64,000 bases of DNA from an uncultured bacterium (GCA_937899715.1 CALCNX010000125.1:1-64000); one strand, 5' to 3'; positions 1-9,415 are shown, numbered from the stretch's first letter. Numbers and translations are program-made. The notes: generated by a model not told the origin, from the sequence alone.

Positions 1-1
1 T

Positions 2-82
2 TCGACTTTTGCTCAGGAGATTGGCGAAAAAATGACTTTCCAAACAGACTCTGAGATAGCCATTAAAACGCAACCCAAATAA
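2..82 (+). CDS. Possible C-terminal end of a gene cut by the left edge
   Basis: Frame 2 of the plus strand is open from the first base to a TAA at 80-82, giving about 26 residues that end in KTQPK. It would converge on the minus-strand gene that stops at 98, leaving a 15-base gap. The stretch is too short to identify, and 26 open codons can occur by chance, so this is only a plausible gene end. Sequence left of the window would settle it. Confidence 0.35.
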   Translation, partial: STFAQEIGEKMTFQTDSEIAIKTQPK

Positions 83-97
83 AGCAGAAGTTGAGTG

Positions 98-856
98 TTA
101 TTTCAAATCATCAAACTCAAGGTACAAACTTGCGCTAACCTGCATTGTTACGGGCTTGCCTGTGCGCATATTCACAGCTTGCATCTTACCTGTTTGCAGG
201 GGTGTGTTGGAGCGGGTAAGATTGAAAACTGTTGTGGCATTTGCCTGAAGTTCTTTTGCACTGAGAGGGGTATTACCAAGCCGTACAATGTGGTCAAAAT
301 CCGGTTTTGCCGAAATCACGTGCGCTGCGTATTGCGCCTCTGGTGAGCCGAAGACCAGATATTCTGCCGTTTTGAAGCGTTTAGCAGAAATATCAAATTT
401 TTTGAAATGCAGCACACGCTGTATGCTTACCGTGAAAGTGCCTGTAATTGGCTTGCCACCACGCTCGAAGTGCCCACAGTAAAGCTGTGCCGTGAACGGA
501 CGAGGCTTGGTAATCATTTCCGGCAGCACAAAGACTTCCGGCACAAGCGTATAAACTGTCTCTTTCGGTGTGGCTGTGCGGCTTTGGCGGTAGGCGGTGC
601 GGACAGAATCTGGTATTTCCAATTCTAACAACACTTGGTAATCATGCGGCGTATGGAACATCGGCAAATGCGACGCATAGACAGGTCGCGCTTTCTCGCC
701 GCCAAAAAACATCATGCCGTGTGTGGAAGGCTTGTCGGTGCTTGTGCTGTGAGCGTGATTGCCTTGCGCGGCAAGGGGCAAGTGTGGTGGTGCTATCATC
801 CATAGTGCAGCAAGGATTAACAAGGCTTTTCGAGTATTCATGCAAAAATGCTTCAT
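98..856 (-). CDS. Secreted protein of unknown function
   Basis: A 252-residue protein with an N-terminal signal peptide: a basic start, a hydrophobic stretch LLILAALWMIAP and an alanine-rich cleavage region ending LAAQG near residue 31. An alternative ATG five codons in (841) gives an equally good signal peptide. The mature part opens with a His/Ser/Thr-rich segment and then HGMMFFGGEK and SHLPMFHTPHDYQ. I recall this pattern from uncharacterised secreted proteins, but no enzyme motif is visible. The body is beta-rich and ends without a T9SS sorting domain, so a periplasmic location is likely. It stands alone, separated from the next gene by a repeat-like element. The function is not known to me. 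Confidence 0.75.
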   Translation of the reverse strand: MKHFCMNTRKALLILAALWMIAPPHLPLAAQGNHAHSTSTDKPSTHGMMFFGGEKARPVYASHLPMFHTPHDYQVLLELEIPDSVRTAYRQSRTATPKETVYTLVPEVFVLPEMITKPRPFTAQLYCGHFERGGKPITGTFTVSIQRVLHFKKFDISAKRFKTAEYLVFGSPEAQYAAHVISAKPDFDHIVRLGNTPLSAKELQANATTVFNLTRSNTPLQTGKMQAVNMRTGKPVTMQVSASLYLEFDDLK

Positions 857-901
857 ATATTACCAAGGATTCAAAAAATAAACTAGAACTAATCAGCATA
901 C

Positions 902-1018
902 TGTAGTGTCATCAATGTAAGCAATTGGAGCGCGAACGGAAGTTCGCAACAACCAAGCAACGAAGCGAGCTTCCTTCCGCACTTCTGCCAACAAAATCTT
1001 TATGTTGATGACATTGCA
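902..1018. repeat. Short element with imperfect terminal inverted repeats (MITE-like)
   Basis: The left end (902-921) and the reverse complement of the right end (998-1018) share the core GTCATCAA and match at roughly 15 of 19 positions. Inside are a perfect 6-bp hairpin (GCGAAC-GGAA-GTTCGC, around 932-947) and a CTTCCTTCCGC stretch like the ones in the palindromes at 9416-9489. It fills most of the 294-bp gap between two genes and holds no ORF worth calling. A non-autonomous transposable element or an interspersed repeat fits, but no target duplication is clear. Confidence 0.4.
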
Positions 1019-1150
1019 GCATACTGCCTTGTTTTTCACACATAATATCAACTGTACTTGAACACTACCTCGTTCTTCATTGCGGCAGACCTTTGGCAGC
1101 TCAAACGCTGAATTGCTCATACCAACCTTATTTCTCTCAATCTACTACAA

Positions 1151-2449
1151 TCACCGCGCAAGCTGGATTTTTAGCGTCGTCTGCGAGCGTTCTACGGCAG
1201 CATCGTTCACGGGCATTGCTGTTAGAAGTAGAAAATAAGCGGCTTGGTTCGGCAGAGAAGAACCATCCAGCGTAAAGGAGTATTCGCCGCGCGGGCGCTC
1301 TATATCGGCAAAAATTTCGCGCACTATTCGCCCTGTGGCATCATAAAGCCAAGCCGTTACGCGAGCACGGTCAAGTACGGTATAGCGCACAAGAGTATTC
1401 TCGCCAAAAGGATTGGGACTGGCGACAGCACTGGCAAGCACAGCATTCGGAATGGCAGCCTGCGCCGTGTCGCTGCTATACATCGCACGAAATTCTTGCG
1501 CCGGGCGCACTGTCGCATCCAGAAATCCCAAGCGGTACGCATAGACATCGCCTCGTGTGGGTACGGAATCCAAGAACTCATATTCTCCACCACTGCTTAC
1601 TCTGCGCAAACGCAAACCCGGAGAACGTAAGAACGATGCAACTGTATCGAACTTACTTGTTGCCGTACCACGTGTAGCAGCATTTACAAGTTGCCGCAGC
1701 AGGAGAAAACCGGCATTGCTACGCCGCCCTGCACGCTCCTCCGTCGTCGTCCAGCGAACCCGGACACGCTTATCGCCTGCGTACTCGGCTTGTAGGCGTG
1801 TTGCTGTCAGGGTTGGGACAAGTTCTACCGTCGGTGCATCCATACGATACCGCGTTGGAATTTCGATGTTGTCATTCGGATTATAGCGTTTGCCTGCCAC
1901 GGTTTGCGCCTGTGCGGTTTTGAAGGCATTGGATTGCAAGCGGCTTATGGGCTGCGTCCACACAAGCCGCACACGCTCCGGCTCACGTATTGTATCAGCA
2001 AGCGACAAACGAAATCGCCCCAATATGCGTGATGAATCGGGCAAAACCGATACCGTATTTTCGACACTATCAGCACCCATGATGACGATACCTATTCTTT
2101 GGCGAGAGACTTGCACAAGCGTCAACACCTCGTAGCCCAAACGCCCTGAGCCTGATTGAGCGCGTTCGAGCGGCAAGCCTGATGAATCCACAGTCAACGT
2201 TGCTCCGGCAAGGTTGAGATTGGTTGTCGTCAGAAAAAACGTGCCGTTTGCCCACGTGCGCCATGCCGTCTGTGATGAAGAGGAGCGATTGGTCAGCACA
2301 AGATCAAACTCGACATGGCGTGGCGGTAGCACAACGACGTTGCGCACAACTACCTCTGCCGATGGCTCATTTCCTTGTGCACTGAGGCTCTCTTCGCCCA
2401 TAGTCCATATCGCAATAACAGCAACGAAAAACCTTGCAACGCGCATCAT
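1151..2449 (-). CDS. T9SS-sorted secreted protein, possibly with a cohesin-like domain
   Basis: This 432-residue protein has a signal peptide (ending SLSAQ near residue 25), a beta-sandwich-like region at about 30-190, a fibronectin-like region at about 205-320 (KRVRVRWTTTEERAG, then VYAYRLGFLD) and a C-terminal type A sorting domain at about 345-432 with the hallmark SPNPFGENTLVRY. The sorting domain predicts export by T9SS and attachment to or release from the cell surface. The start codon overlaps the stop of the upstream 1445-residue gene in an ATGA (2446-2449), so translation is probably coupled and the two proteins should be made together. The 30-190 region has the alternating hydrophobic pattern, with ILGRFRLSLAD at its end, that recalls cohesin-fold domains. 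That reading is a guess from pattern alone. Confidence 0.85.
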   Translation of the reverse strand: MMRVARFFVAVIAIWTMGEESLSAQGNEPSAEVVVRNVVVLPPRHVEFDLVLTNRSSSSQTAWRTWANGTFFLTTTNLNLAGATLTVDSSGLPLERAQSGSGRLGYEVLTLVQVSRQRIGIVIMGADSVENTVSVLPDSSRILGRFRLSLADTIREPERVRLVWTQPISRLQSNAFKTAQAQTVAGKRYNPNDNIEIPTRYRMDAPTVELVPTLTATRLQAEYAGDKRVRVRWTTTEERAGRRSNAGFLLLRQLVNAATRGTATSKFDTVASFLRSPGLRLRRVSSGGEYEFLDSVPTRGDVYAYRLGFLDATVRPAQEFRAMYSSDTAQAAIPNAVLASAVASPNPFGENTLVRYTVLDRARVTAWLYDATGRIVREIFADIERPRGEYSFTLDGSSLPNQAAYFLLLTAMPVNDAAVERSQTTLKIQLAR

Positions 2450-5400
2450 CGCTCTCTCCTTTTATGACGATTGTTCCAAATCAAATTCAAGTCGCGCGTG
2501 GTGATAAGACCGTCCAAGTCAACGTCGTGCCGGAGATACCCTTCGCGAAGTATGCTTCGCCATGCCGACGACATCGCGGCATCGTAATCAAAACGAGTAA
2601 TTGACCAACGTTCATGCTGTTCATCACTAACATCTCCGGCACGCATCATAAACACAGGCTTTTCAGCATCCGCGCTGCCAAATTGCCGCAACGCCAATGC
2701 GCCACCTACCACACGCGAGGTATCGCTCCAGTCGAGGACGAATCGTCGTTGCGGCGCTACTTCCAACGTATCGCGCCACTGCACGGGCAGGTGATTACGA
2801 TGATGAAGTGTAGCAATAAAACGTCCGCCGTTTTCGAGTAATTCCGGCAGTTCCAGTGCCACTGCGGGTTGCAGGCTTGGACTGTAAATAGCACCATTAC
2901 GCTTCAATAGTACGGGTAAAAAAAAGCGAAGAGAATCGGGCGGCGTCACACGCGAAACCGAGCTCAACTCCAAAAGCAGCCAATCCACTGCGTCACTAGG
3001 AAATGCTCGTGTTACAGTCTTTTCACCAATAAATTGAGCATCATGTACTTCGTTAAGAACCGACAATCCCATGCTGTCGAGACTGCGTGGAAGAATACTG
3101 TCTTCCCGCAAAAGTGTTTTCATGCGCCCATCACCAAGATACGCCCCTTCCAAAAATGCTTGCATCGAAAAAAATGCCGTGGGCACTGTTGTTCGTGTAG
3201 AATCCACACCAAGCGCAAAGAACCGTGAGGAAGTAGGTACAAAACGTACACTATCCATCACCCCATATTGCCAAAAGTCTTCATCGGAGAGTTTATTCCA
3301 TGCGGAACGAGCCGTTGCTCGGCGGGGCAAACCGTTTGTTTGCCATGCACGGAGTTCGGGATTCCAATGCTGCAAGAGAACACGCTGAGCGTCAAGGTCA
3401 TTAGTTTCGTCCGGCGGCTCTACGCGCCATGCGTAACCGATTCTAACGAGTGTACTTGCTGGGGAATCATTGCTGTTTGTTAGTGTTATTTCTAAACTAC
3501 GACGCACTTTTGCCGTATCGCTTGTTGGCGCAGGGAAGCGGTCAGGCAGCACACGCACAGCGGCTTGCAAAGATTGACTTGTGGGTAGCACCGATTGAAG
3601 CGTTGTATAGCGATTATTGAAAAGGCGAGGGAGCGTGTCATTTGGAATCACACGCCGCACTGTGCCGACAATTTCGGCAGAATCTTCCAAGAACTGTGGA
3701 TTAGCAAATTCATCCATACCCGCAAAATCCAGCGCATATGCGCCCACACTGCTTTCTGTCCAAAGTCGTGAGGCGAGCGTAAGTGAATCATTCACACTCA
3801 CACTCTTTGTCAAGCGATACCCGCCGCGATTGCGCACATCCAGCACCGCAAGACGTGGGAGTAACTCGCCTGTTGCTGTCATTGCGCTCTCGCCGCGTGT
3901 GCGTAAGCGCACACGCCCTTGCGCCGTAGGCTGCACGGCAAGTGAACCTTCCGAAAAGCGTGTTATGATGGTGTTGTCGGCAAGCGTAAGGTTTGCCTGC
4001 TCTGCGTTTTGCAATTCGCCCCGTCGTAGATTCAGTGCGGCACGAAGAGTAATGTTCCCGTCGAGAATGAACGCTCCGTCACGATTTTCCAACGTAAGCG
4101 CATCCATGCTCCCCACGCCGCGCACAAACTGGCAGCGCACGCCATTTAGCACCAACAGCGCATCACGGCTTGCATTACGAATACTGCCCTTGTGGGAAAC
4201 ACCACCGCGAGATTCTATGCTACTCGTGGGCGGCACATCAATAACCGCATCACGGCTTGTTTGGAGGGAATCATAGACAATGAAGCGGCGGTCATTTTGC
4301 GGTATAATCACTTTCTGAGAACGTCCTGCAAAAGCAAGATTGGCATAACGTAACGAAGGTATGCGCTGCACACGCCCCAAACTATCGCCCGAAAACATAA
4401 CCCAAGCCCCGATAGAATCTTGCTGAATAACATTTTCGTCTGCCCGGCTACTCACGGTTCTGCTATTGTGAATAAGCCCGCTGCTCACAAGGCTTTCCAA
4501 TACCTCAATGCGTCCTGCATTCGATACAAGCGATGTGTTTTGCAGACTTCCAATCTGTACCCGAGTCGAATCGGACATCGAAACAGGTGAGAACACGACC
4601 AAACCTTGCCATGCCGTCAGGCTATCGCTCCGTAAGCGTTGCAACTGCTCACGCGAAGGAGTGGTAACACTGCCCAAAGTTGTATTCGGCAAAGAACCGA
4701 CTATTGCAGAAGCGATAGACCATCTGCCTTGTGTGGGCGGTGCTTCGTCGAGAAATGTGGAATCACTGGCAGCAAACGAACCAAAAAGAAGCGCCGCCGG
4801 GCGAGAAGCGTTACCATTGCCAGCAGCCAGAATAGAAACCGTTTGCGCCAGCGCCTCGTTTCTCACTGCGCCCCGCTCCCGTACTTGCCCAAGCAACGTT
4901 GTACCATCAAGCGCATTCCGGCGAAAGCCCACATGAACCGTATGAGTAATTTCGACACTATCTCCCGCATCCGGCTCCCGTGCTATATTCCATGTAGTAG
5001 GATTTGACCAGCGACCATCTCGCACACTCTGCACCAGTTCACGACCTCCGCGCAAAAGAAGAGCCTCGCCGGAAGTAACGGAAAACGGCGTTCCCGCTTG
5101 CGAGGTAAGCCCACGATATTCGACAAATCCCAATGTACTGCTTGATGCCAAAGTTCGCTCCACACCCACCGCACCAAGCCGCCGAGGAGAGGGCGCAGCA
5201 TTAGTGCTCGTGAGCGAAAACATACTCAAACTGCTTTCATTTGCGGCAAGAAAAGGCGGCAGAACCTCCTCACGCCGATAACCAAGCCGTAACGCACCTG
5301 TCCACGCGGTATCGCCAGACCAGTGCCAGCGCACTTGCCTGCGGACATCACGCACAGCATCAAACGCCGCTGTCGGCTCACGACGTGGCATAATAGTGAG

Positions 5401-6783
5401 CGTCATATCACGAGGAATATTGCCGGAATCAAATGTGAAGCGGGTTTGAGCATTATTGAACGTGTAGCTCCTTGTGCTACTTGCCATTACACGGCGCATT
5501 GCACCTTGCACTTCATCGGATTGCTGCACAAAAGCAGCATCTGCGCTTGGTGTTAGCATCACGAGTTCCAAAGCGCCTACGTCCACTAATGAAGAATTAA
5601 CCCGCAGCGACCCCGCAAGAAATACCCCATTTTGCCCTGGCGACGGCAACACAAGTAACGTTTTATCAGAGTTTTCGAGAAAAAGATGCCCGTAAGGGTT
5701 CGTACGGCTTGTTGTCATCAATGCTTGAGGCTGAGTCGAATTGTAGCGAACGGTACTTTGTGTGTGAAATGTTGCATTTGTGCCGCTCACGAGGTCATTC
5801 CGCAGATTCCCGCTCACAATCAATTCATTCCCTGCAAAACCAAGACTGACGGAGCCGCTCGTACCGCTCGGTTGTGCAAAGAGGCGTATGCTTGCGCCTG
5901 TTTGAATGAGAACAGAAGCACTTTCTGAGAGTGTCGCAAGCAAGCCCGTGTAAAGGCTGCACTCCTGAACACCGATAGTTAAACGCCCAGAACCGATACT
6001 AAGGCTTGCCGGAAGTGTAGTATTCACACCGAGCACCTCTGTTGTTCCAACTTCTATGTGCCCTGTGCCTGAAAGCGTTGGAGGAAAAAGACCATCCGTG
6101 CCAATACTGAGCGCACCGAACACCTGTAAACCAGCTCCGTTACTTGGGTTCTGCCGAAATGTACCTCGTGTGCGTACACTCGCTCCAGCACTGATACGTT
6201 TGGGTTCGCTTCCGCGCAAAATCTCAATATTTTGGTAATCCTCACCGCCCAATAGCACTTGCGCTGCGGTGTTGTCGTAGAAAAATGTGCCGTTGTAGAA
6301 ACGTGTGCCACCATTTGCCGTGAACACGCCCACCGAAGCACTCTCACCACCGACGTACACACCGCTTTCGATGCGCTTCGGAGCGATACCCTCCAGCGCA
6401 AGATTACTATACCACCGTGCTTGAACTTGCTGCTGTGTTGTGGCGGAAGAGCTTGCATAGCGCACCAAACCTCCCACACGAAGCGCCTCATTGATACCGA
6501 GCGCAGCACCGCCCGTGAAACGATTATTTGCACCAAGAAACTCAATGATTCCGTCATTACGGACGTGTACGGAAGAGGGGTTGCCATTGCGGAACTCGCC
6601 CGACTCAGCACGCAAGCGTATGATTGCACCTGTGCTATTGGTGAATTGTCCCAGGGCATCATTGACAAGATGCTGCGCATGAAGCGGAACTGCGGTCAAG
6701 AAAAGGCAGCACAAGAGAAGATTGCAGGACAATCGTGATGGCAAGAAGGCAGAGACAAAGCACACTGTAACCTTTGGAGACAT
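2446..6783 (-). CDS. Giant secreted protein with G8-like segment and dockerin-like C-terminus
   Basis: A 1445-residue exported protein with a signal peptide ending PLHAQ (about residue 37). The first 500 residues and much of the rest are repetitive, beta-rich and full of NGT/SGT turns, as in beta-helix surface proteins. Around residues 590-650 is a segment, DGRWSNPTTWNI then AGDSVEITHTVHV, that resembles G8-type domains of bacterial surface proteins. The C-terminus carries a dockerin-type calcium loop, DVDLDGLITTRDLNLIWNN, preceded by a degenerate first copy (AGDVSDEQHERWSITRFDYD). No T9SS sorting domain is present. Its stop overlaps the start of the T9SS-sorted gene (ATGA), suggesting a stoichiometric surface pair. 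The specific role is unknown; adhesion or matrix building is inference. Confidence 0.85.
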   Translation of the reverse strand: MSPKVTVCFVSAFLPSRLSCNLLLCCLFLTAVPLHAQHLVNDALGQFTNSTGAIIRLRAESGEFRNGNPSSVHVRNDGIIEFLGANNRFTGGAALGINEALRVGGLVRYASSSATTQQQVQARWYSNLALEGIAPKRIESGVYVGGESASVGVFTANGGTRFYNGTFFYDNTAAQVLLGGEDYQNIEILRGSEPKRISAGASVRTRGTFRQNPSNGAGLQVFGALSIGTDGLFPPTLSGTGHIEVGTTEVLGVNTTLPASLSIGSGRLTIGVQECSLYTGLLATLSESASVLIQTGASIRLFAQPSGTSGSVSLGFAGNELIVSGNLRNDLVSGTNATFHTQSTVRYNSTQPQALMTTSRTNPYGHLFLENSDKTLLVLPSPGQNGVFLAGSLRVNSSLVDVGALELVMLTPSADAAFVQQSDEVQGAMRRVMASSTRSYTFNNAQTRFTFDSGNIPRDMTLTIMPRREPTAAFDAVRDVRRQVRWHWSGDTAWTGALRLGYRREEVLPPFLAANESSLSMFSLTSTNAAPSPRRLGAVGVERTLASSSTLGFVEYRGLTSQAGTPFSVTSGEALLLRGGRELVQSVRDGRWSNPTTWNIAREPDAGDSVEITHTVHVGFRRNALDGTTLLGQVRERGAVRNEALAQTVSILAAGNGNASRPAALLFGSFAASDSTFLDEAPPTQGRWSIASAIVGSLPNTTLGSVTTPSREQLQRLRSDSLTAWQGLVVFSPVSMSDSTRVQIGSLQNTSLVSNAGRIEVLESLVSSGLIHNSRTVSSRADENVIQQDSIGAWVMFSGDSLGRVQRIPSLRYANLAFAGRSQKVIIPQNDRRFIVYDSLQTSRDAVIDVPPTSSIESRGGVSHKGSIRNASRDALLVLNGVRCQFVRGVGSMDALTLENRDGAFILDGNITLRAALNLRRGELQNAEQANLTLADNTIITRFSEGSLAVQPTAQGRVRLRTRGESAMTATGELLPRLAVLDVRNRGGYRLTKSVSVNDSLTLASRLWTESSVGAYALDFAGMDEFANPQFLEDSAEIVGTVRRVIPNDTLPRLFNNRYTTLQSVLPTSQSLQAAVRVLPDRFPAPTSDTAKVRRSLEITLTNSNDSPASTLVRIGYAWRVEPPDETNDLDAQRVLLQHWNPELRAWQTNGLPRRATARSAWNKLSDEDFWQYGVMDSVRFVPTSSRFFALGVDSTRTTVPTAFFSMQAFLEGAYLGDGRMKTLLREDSILPRSLDSMGLSVLNEVHDAQFIGEKTVTRAFPSDAVDWLLLELSSVSRVTPPDSLRFFLPVLLKRNGAIYSPSLQPAVALELPELLENGGRFIATLHHRNHLPVQWRDTLEVAPQRRFVLDWSDTSRVVGGALALRQFGSADAEKPVFMMRAGDVSDEQHERWSITRFDYDAAMSSAWRSILREGYLRHDVDLDGLITTRDLNLIWNNRHKRRER

Positions 6784-6894
6784 TACTTTGGGAGAACTGG
6801 ATGAACGATAAGAGTATTCAGTGCAATGATGCGCAATTCTGAGAAGTTATGCAACAGGAAAATGTGCGCAACATAACTTTTCGCTGATGGCAGA

Positions 6895-6931
6895 ACAAAA
6901 AATGCGAATGACACCGAAGTATCATTCGCAT
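6895..6931 (-). terminator. Rho-independent terminator of the pyrophosphatase gene
   Basis: A perfect 10-bp stem (6902-6911 with 6922-6931, ATGCGAATGA against its complement) with a 10-base loop is followed on the minus strand by a run of six T (6896-6901 read as complement). It lies 25 bases after the hppA stop, so it ends that transcript. The rest of the gap up to 6783 shows no gene. Confidence 0.85.
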
Positions 6932-6955
6932 CTATCATCAATTCTCTGAACGAGA

Positions 6956-9097
6956 TTACTTCATGAACATTCCGCCCTTGCTCACGAAGAACGGTACAAA
7001 CACAAGGCTGATAATTGCCATGAGTTTGATAAGAATGTTCAGCGACGGACCCGATGTGTCTTTGAACGGGTCGCCGACGGTATCGCCCACGACAGCCGCT
7101 TTGTGCGTGTCGGAGCCTTTGCCGCCAAGCTGTCCGGTTTCGATATATTTTTTCGCATTGTCCCATGCGCCGCCGGAGTTTGCCATCGAAATCGCCAGCA
7201 TCACACCTGAGATAAGCGAACCGATAAGTACACCTGCCAGCATCTTCACGCCGAAGAATAAGCCAACAAGAAGCGGAGTTAAAATTACCAGCAAGCCCGG
7301 AGCAATCATCTCACGGAGAGAGGCTTTGGTGGAAATATCAACACACGTGCGGTAATCGGCACGCGCCTTGCCTTGAAGCAAGCCCGGAATATCGCGGAAC
7401 TGACGACGCACTTCTTCAATCATATCAAAAGCAGCTTTACCGACCGATTTCATCGTCATAGCCGAGAATGCAAATGGAAGAGCCGCACCTGCCATTAAAC
7501 CAGCAAGAACAGCGGGGTCAGTAAGGTTGATATTGTTCAATTCAGGTTTTGCCTGTGCTGCACGTGTAAGGAATGCAGAGGTAAGCGCCAAACTCGTGAG
7601 GGCAGCCGAACCGATAGCAAAGCCTTTGCCGATAGCAGCCGTCGTATTGCCGGCAGCATCCAGAGCGTCGGTGCGCTTGCGAATATCTTTGCCCATTTCC
7701 GCCATCTCGGCGATGCCGCCTGCGTTGTCCGATACGGGACCATAAGCGTCTATCGTTAAGCCGACAGCAATCGTGCCCAGCATCCCGATAGCAGCCATAG
7801 CGATACCATACATTCCGGCATAGTTAAAGCCGACAGCAGCAGTAATCGCAATGAGCAACATCGGAATAACCGAGCTGTTGTAGCCATTTGCAAGACCATA
7901 AATGATGTTTGTAGCAGCGCCGGTTTGTGACGCGCCCGCAATCTCACGCACGGGGCTGTAACGATGAGAAGTGAAATACTCCGTCAGCAAGCCCACCAAC
8001 AAACCTGAGATGAGACCTGCCGCCAGCGCAATAAATACACCTGTGTTGTGATAGATGAACTGGCTTTCGGGGGAGAGTTTGAAGTCTGCGGGGATAAATT
8101 TCATGGTCGGATAATACAACGCCGCAAGCATAAAGACTGTCGAACCGATGAGCGCATTTTTGAGCGAGGATTCAACTTTTTCTTCCGACTTCGGATTAAC
8201 CAAAAAGAGCGAAAGGAAGCTGGCAACAATACCGACACCGCTCACGATAAGCGGGAAAAGAAGTGCAGCCACGCGCAAGTTTTCATCGGGAACATACGCG
8301 AATGCCGTAGCGCCGATAACCATTGCAGCACAGGTGCTTTCTGCTACCGAGCCAAAAAGGTCAGCGCCCATGCCCGCAATATCCCCGACGTTGTCGCCCA
8401 CGTTGTCAGCAATAACAGCTGGATTGCGTGGGTCGTCTTCGGGAATACCGGCTTCTACTTTACCAACAAGGTCAGCGCCTACGTCTGCCGCTTTGGTGTA
8501 AATACCACCACCCACGCGACCAAAAAGTGCTACGGAAGAACCGCCAAGCGCAAAGCCGGAGAGAATTTCCATAATGATATGGATTTGCTCGGAGGGGAAC
8601 ATCTGACGAAGTCCGATATAAACCACGGCAATACCCAGAACGGCAAGCCCCGTCAACCCAAAGCCCATCACGGCACCGGAGTTGAACGCGATTTTGAAGG
8701 ATTCCTGCAAGGAAATGCGTGCGGCGGCGGCGGTGCGAACGTTACCTTTGGTGGCAATGTTCATCCCAATATATCCGGCAGCAACACTAATACCAGCGCC
8801 GATAACGAAACTGACGGCAGAGAGCAGCCCCATGGGTGCACTTGCGTGAGGATCGCTAATAGCGAAGGCAATAATCACAGCAAAAATTGCCATAAAAATG
8901 GCGAGAATTGAGTATTCGCGCTTCAAGAACGCCATTGCGCCCTCAGCGATAGCATCCGATATTTCGGTAAGACGCGCTACTTCTGCCGCAGAAGCCGCGC
9001 CGGTTTCAATCGAAACGGACGTTACACGCCGATAAAAAACAAACGCCACGACGAGGGACAGAAGCCCCAGAACTAGAATAATAGCTAAGTATTCCAT
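6956..9097 (-). CDS. hppA: Membrane-bound ion-pumping pyrophosphatase, K+-dependent type
   Basis: Membrane pyrophosphatase that couples PPi hydrolysis to export of H+ or Na+ across the inner membrane. The start is taken at MEYLAII (9097), because the 17 codons upstream do not look like family sequence; the product is 713 residues, normal for the family, with about 16 membrane helices. The signature GGGIYTKAADVGADLVGKVE, the substrate-site stretch EDDPRNPAVIADNVGDNVGD and the C-terminal GDTVGDPFKDTSGP are all intact. In the segment AGNTTAAIGKGFAIGSAALT the position that is Lys in K+-independent enzymes is Ala, so this is the K+-dependent class, which includes all Na+ pumps. Which ion it moves cannot be decided by eye. 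It is a single-gene unit with its own terminator. Confidence 0.96.
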   Translation of the reverse strand: MEYLAIILVLGLLSLVVAFVFYRRVTSVSIETGAASAAEVARLTEISDAIAEGAMAFLKREYSILAIFMAIFAVIIAFAISDPHASAPMGLLSAVSFVIGAGISVAAGYIGMNIATKGNVRTAAAARISLQESFKIAFNSGAVMGFGLTGLAVLGIAVVYIGLRQMFPSEQIHIIMEILSGFALGGSSVALFGRVGGGIYTKAADVGADLVGKVEAGIPEDDPRNPAVIADNVGDNVGDIAGMGADLFGSVAESTCAAMVIGATAFAYVPDENLRVAALLFPLIVSGVGIVASFLSLFLVNPKSEEKVESSLKNALIGSTVFMLAALYYPTMKFIPADFKLSPESQFIYHNTGVFIALAAGLISGLLVGLLTEYFTSHRYSPVREIAGASQTGAATNIIYGLANGYNSSVIPMLLIAITAAVGFNYAGMYGIAMAAIGMLGTIAVGLTIDAYGPVSDNAGGIAEMAEMGKDIRKRTDALDAAGNTTAAIGKGFAIGSAALTSLALTSAFLTRAAQAKPELNNINLTDPAVLAGLMAGAALPFAFSAMTMKSVGKAAFDMIEEVRRQFRDIPGLLQGKARADYRTCVDISTKASLREMIAPGLLVILTPLLVGLFFGVKMLAGVLIGSLISGVMLAISMANSGGAWDNAKKYIETGQLGGKGSDTHKAAVVGDTVGDPFKDTSGPSLNILIKLMAIISLVFVPFFVSKGGMFMK

Positions 9098-9212
9098 AAA
9101 AATATGTGAATTGAGGTAAGTAAAAATTGTACACCTGAGATTGCACACAAAGCACTTGCAAATTGCGATGCAAGCATAAAAAACAAAACAGCCCCGAATT
9201 TACGGAAAAAAA

Positions 9213-9244
9213 TTTTGTCTCAAAGGAGAAAAATTCTATATTTG
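9213..9244 (+). promoter_or_regulatory. Bacteroidota-type promoter of tRNA-Val
   Basis: TTTTG at 9213-9217 and TATATTTG at 9237-9244 are separated by 19 bases, an exact match to the known Bacteroidota -33/-7 form (TTTG, then TAnnTTTG). Transcription would start about 30 bases before the tRNA at 9281. This fit also supports the taxonomic reading. Confidence 0.8.
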
Positions 9245-9280
9245 TGTCCGCATTTGATAATACTGCCGACTATATCGTTT

Positions 9281-9354
9281 GCGCTCTTAGCTCAGTTGGT
9301 TAGAGCGTTACCTTGACATGGTAAAGGTCACAGGTTCGAGTCCCGTAGGGCGCA
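9281..9354 (+). tRNA. tRNA-Val (anticodon GAC)
   Basis: A cloverleaf can be drawn by hand: acceptor stem GCGCTCT with AGGGCGC (one G-T pair), D arm GCTC-AGTTGGTTA-GAGC, anticodon arm TTACC-TTGACAT-GGTAA with anticodon GAC, variable loop AGGTC, T arm ACAGG-TTCGAGT-CCCGT (one A-C mismatch), and discriminator A. The length is 74 nt with no encoded CCA; the following bases are CAAAA. It decodes GUC/GUU valine codons. A strong promoter lies upstream and a terminator directly follows. Confidence 0.95.
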
Positions 9355-9368
9355 CAAAAATACACATC

Positions 9369-9402
9369 AAAGCCGCTTCAATTCTGAAGTGGCTTTTTTC
9401 TT
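9369..9402 (+). terminator. Rho-independent terminator after tRNA-Val
   Basis: A stem of at least 10 bp (AGCCGCTTCA, 9371-9380, with TGAAGTGGCT, 9385-9394, one G-T pair) with a 4-base loop is followed by TTTTTTC. It sits 15 bases after the tRNA. The same 5' arm, AAAGCCGCTTCAA, appears in the terminator at 61611-61652. Confidence 0.85.
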
Positions 9403-9415
9403 GTGCTCGAAATTT

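Noticed and set aside
6783..7166. Open frame of 127 codons on the minus strand
   Set aside because: It overlaps the hppA 3' end in another frame and crosses the hppA terminator.
8048..8911. Open frame of 287 codons on the plus strand
   Set aside because: It is antisense to the well-conserved pyrophosphatase and reads as low-complexity text without motifs.
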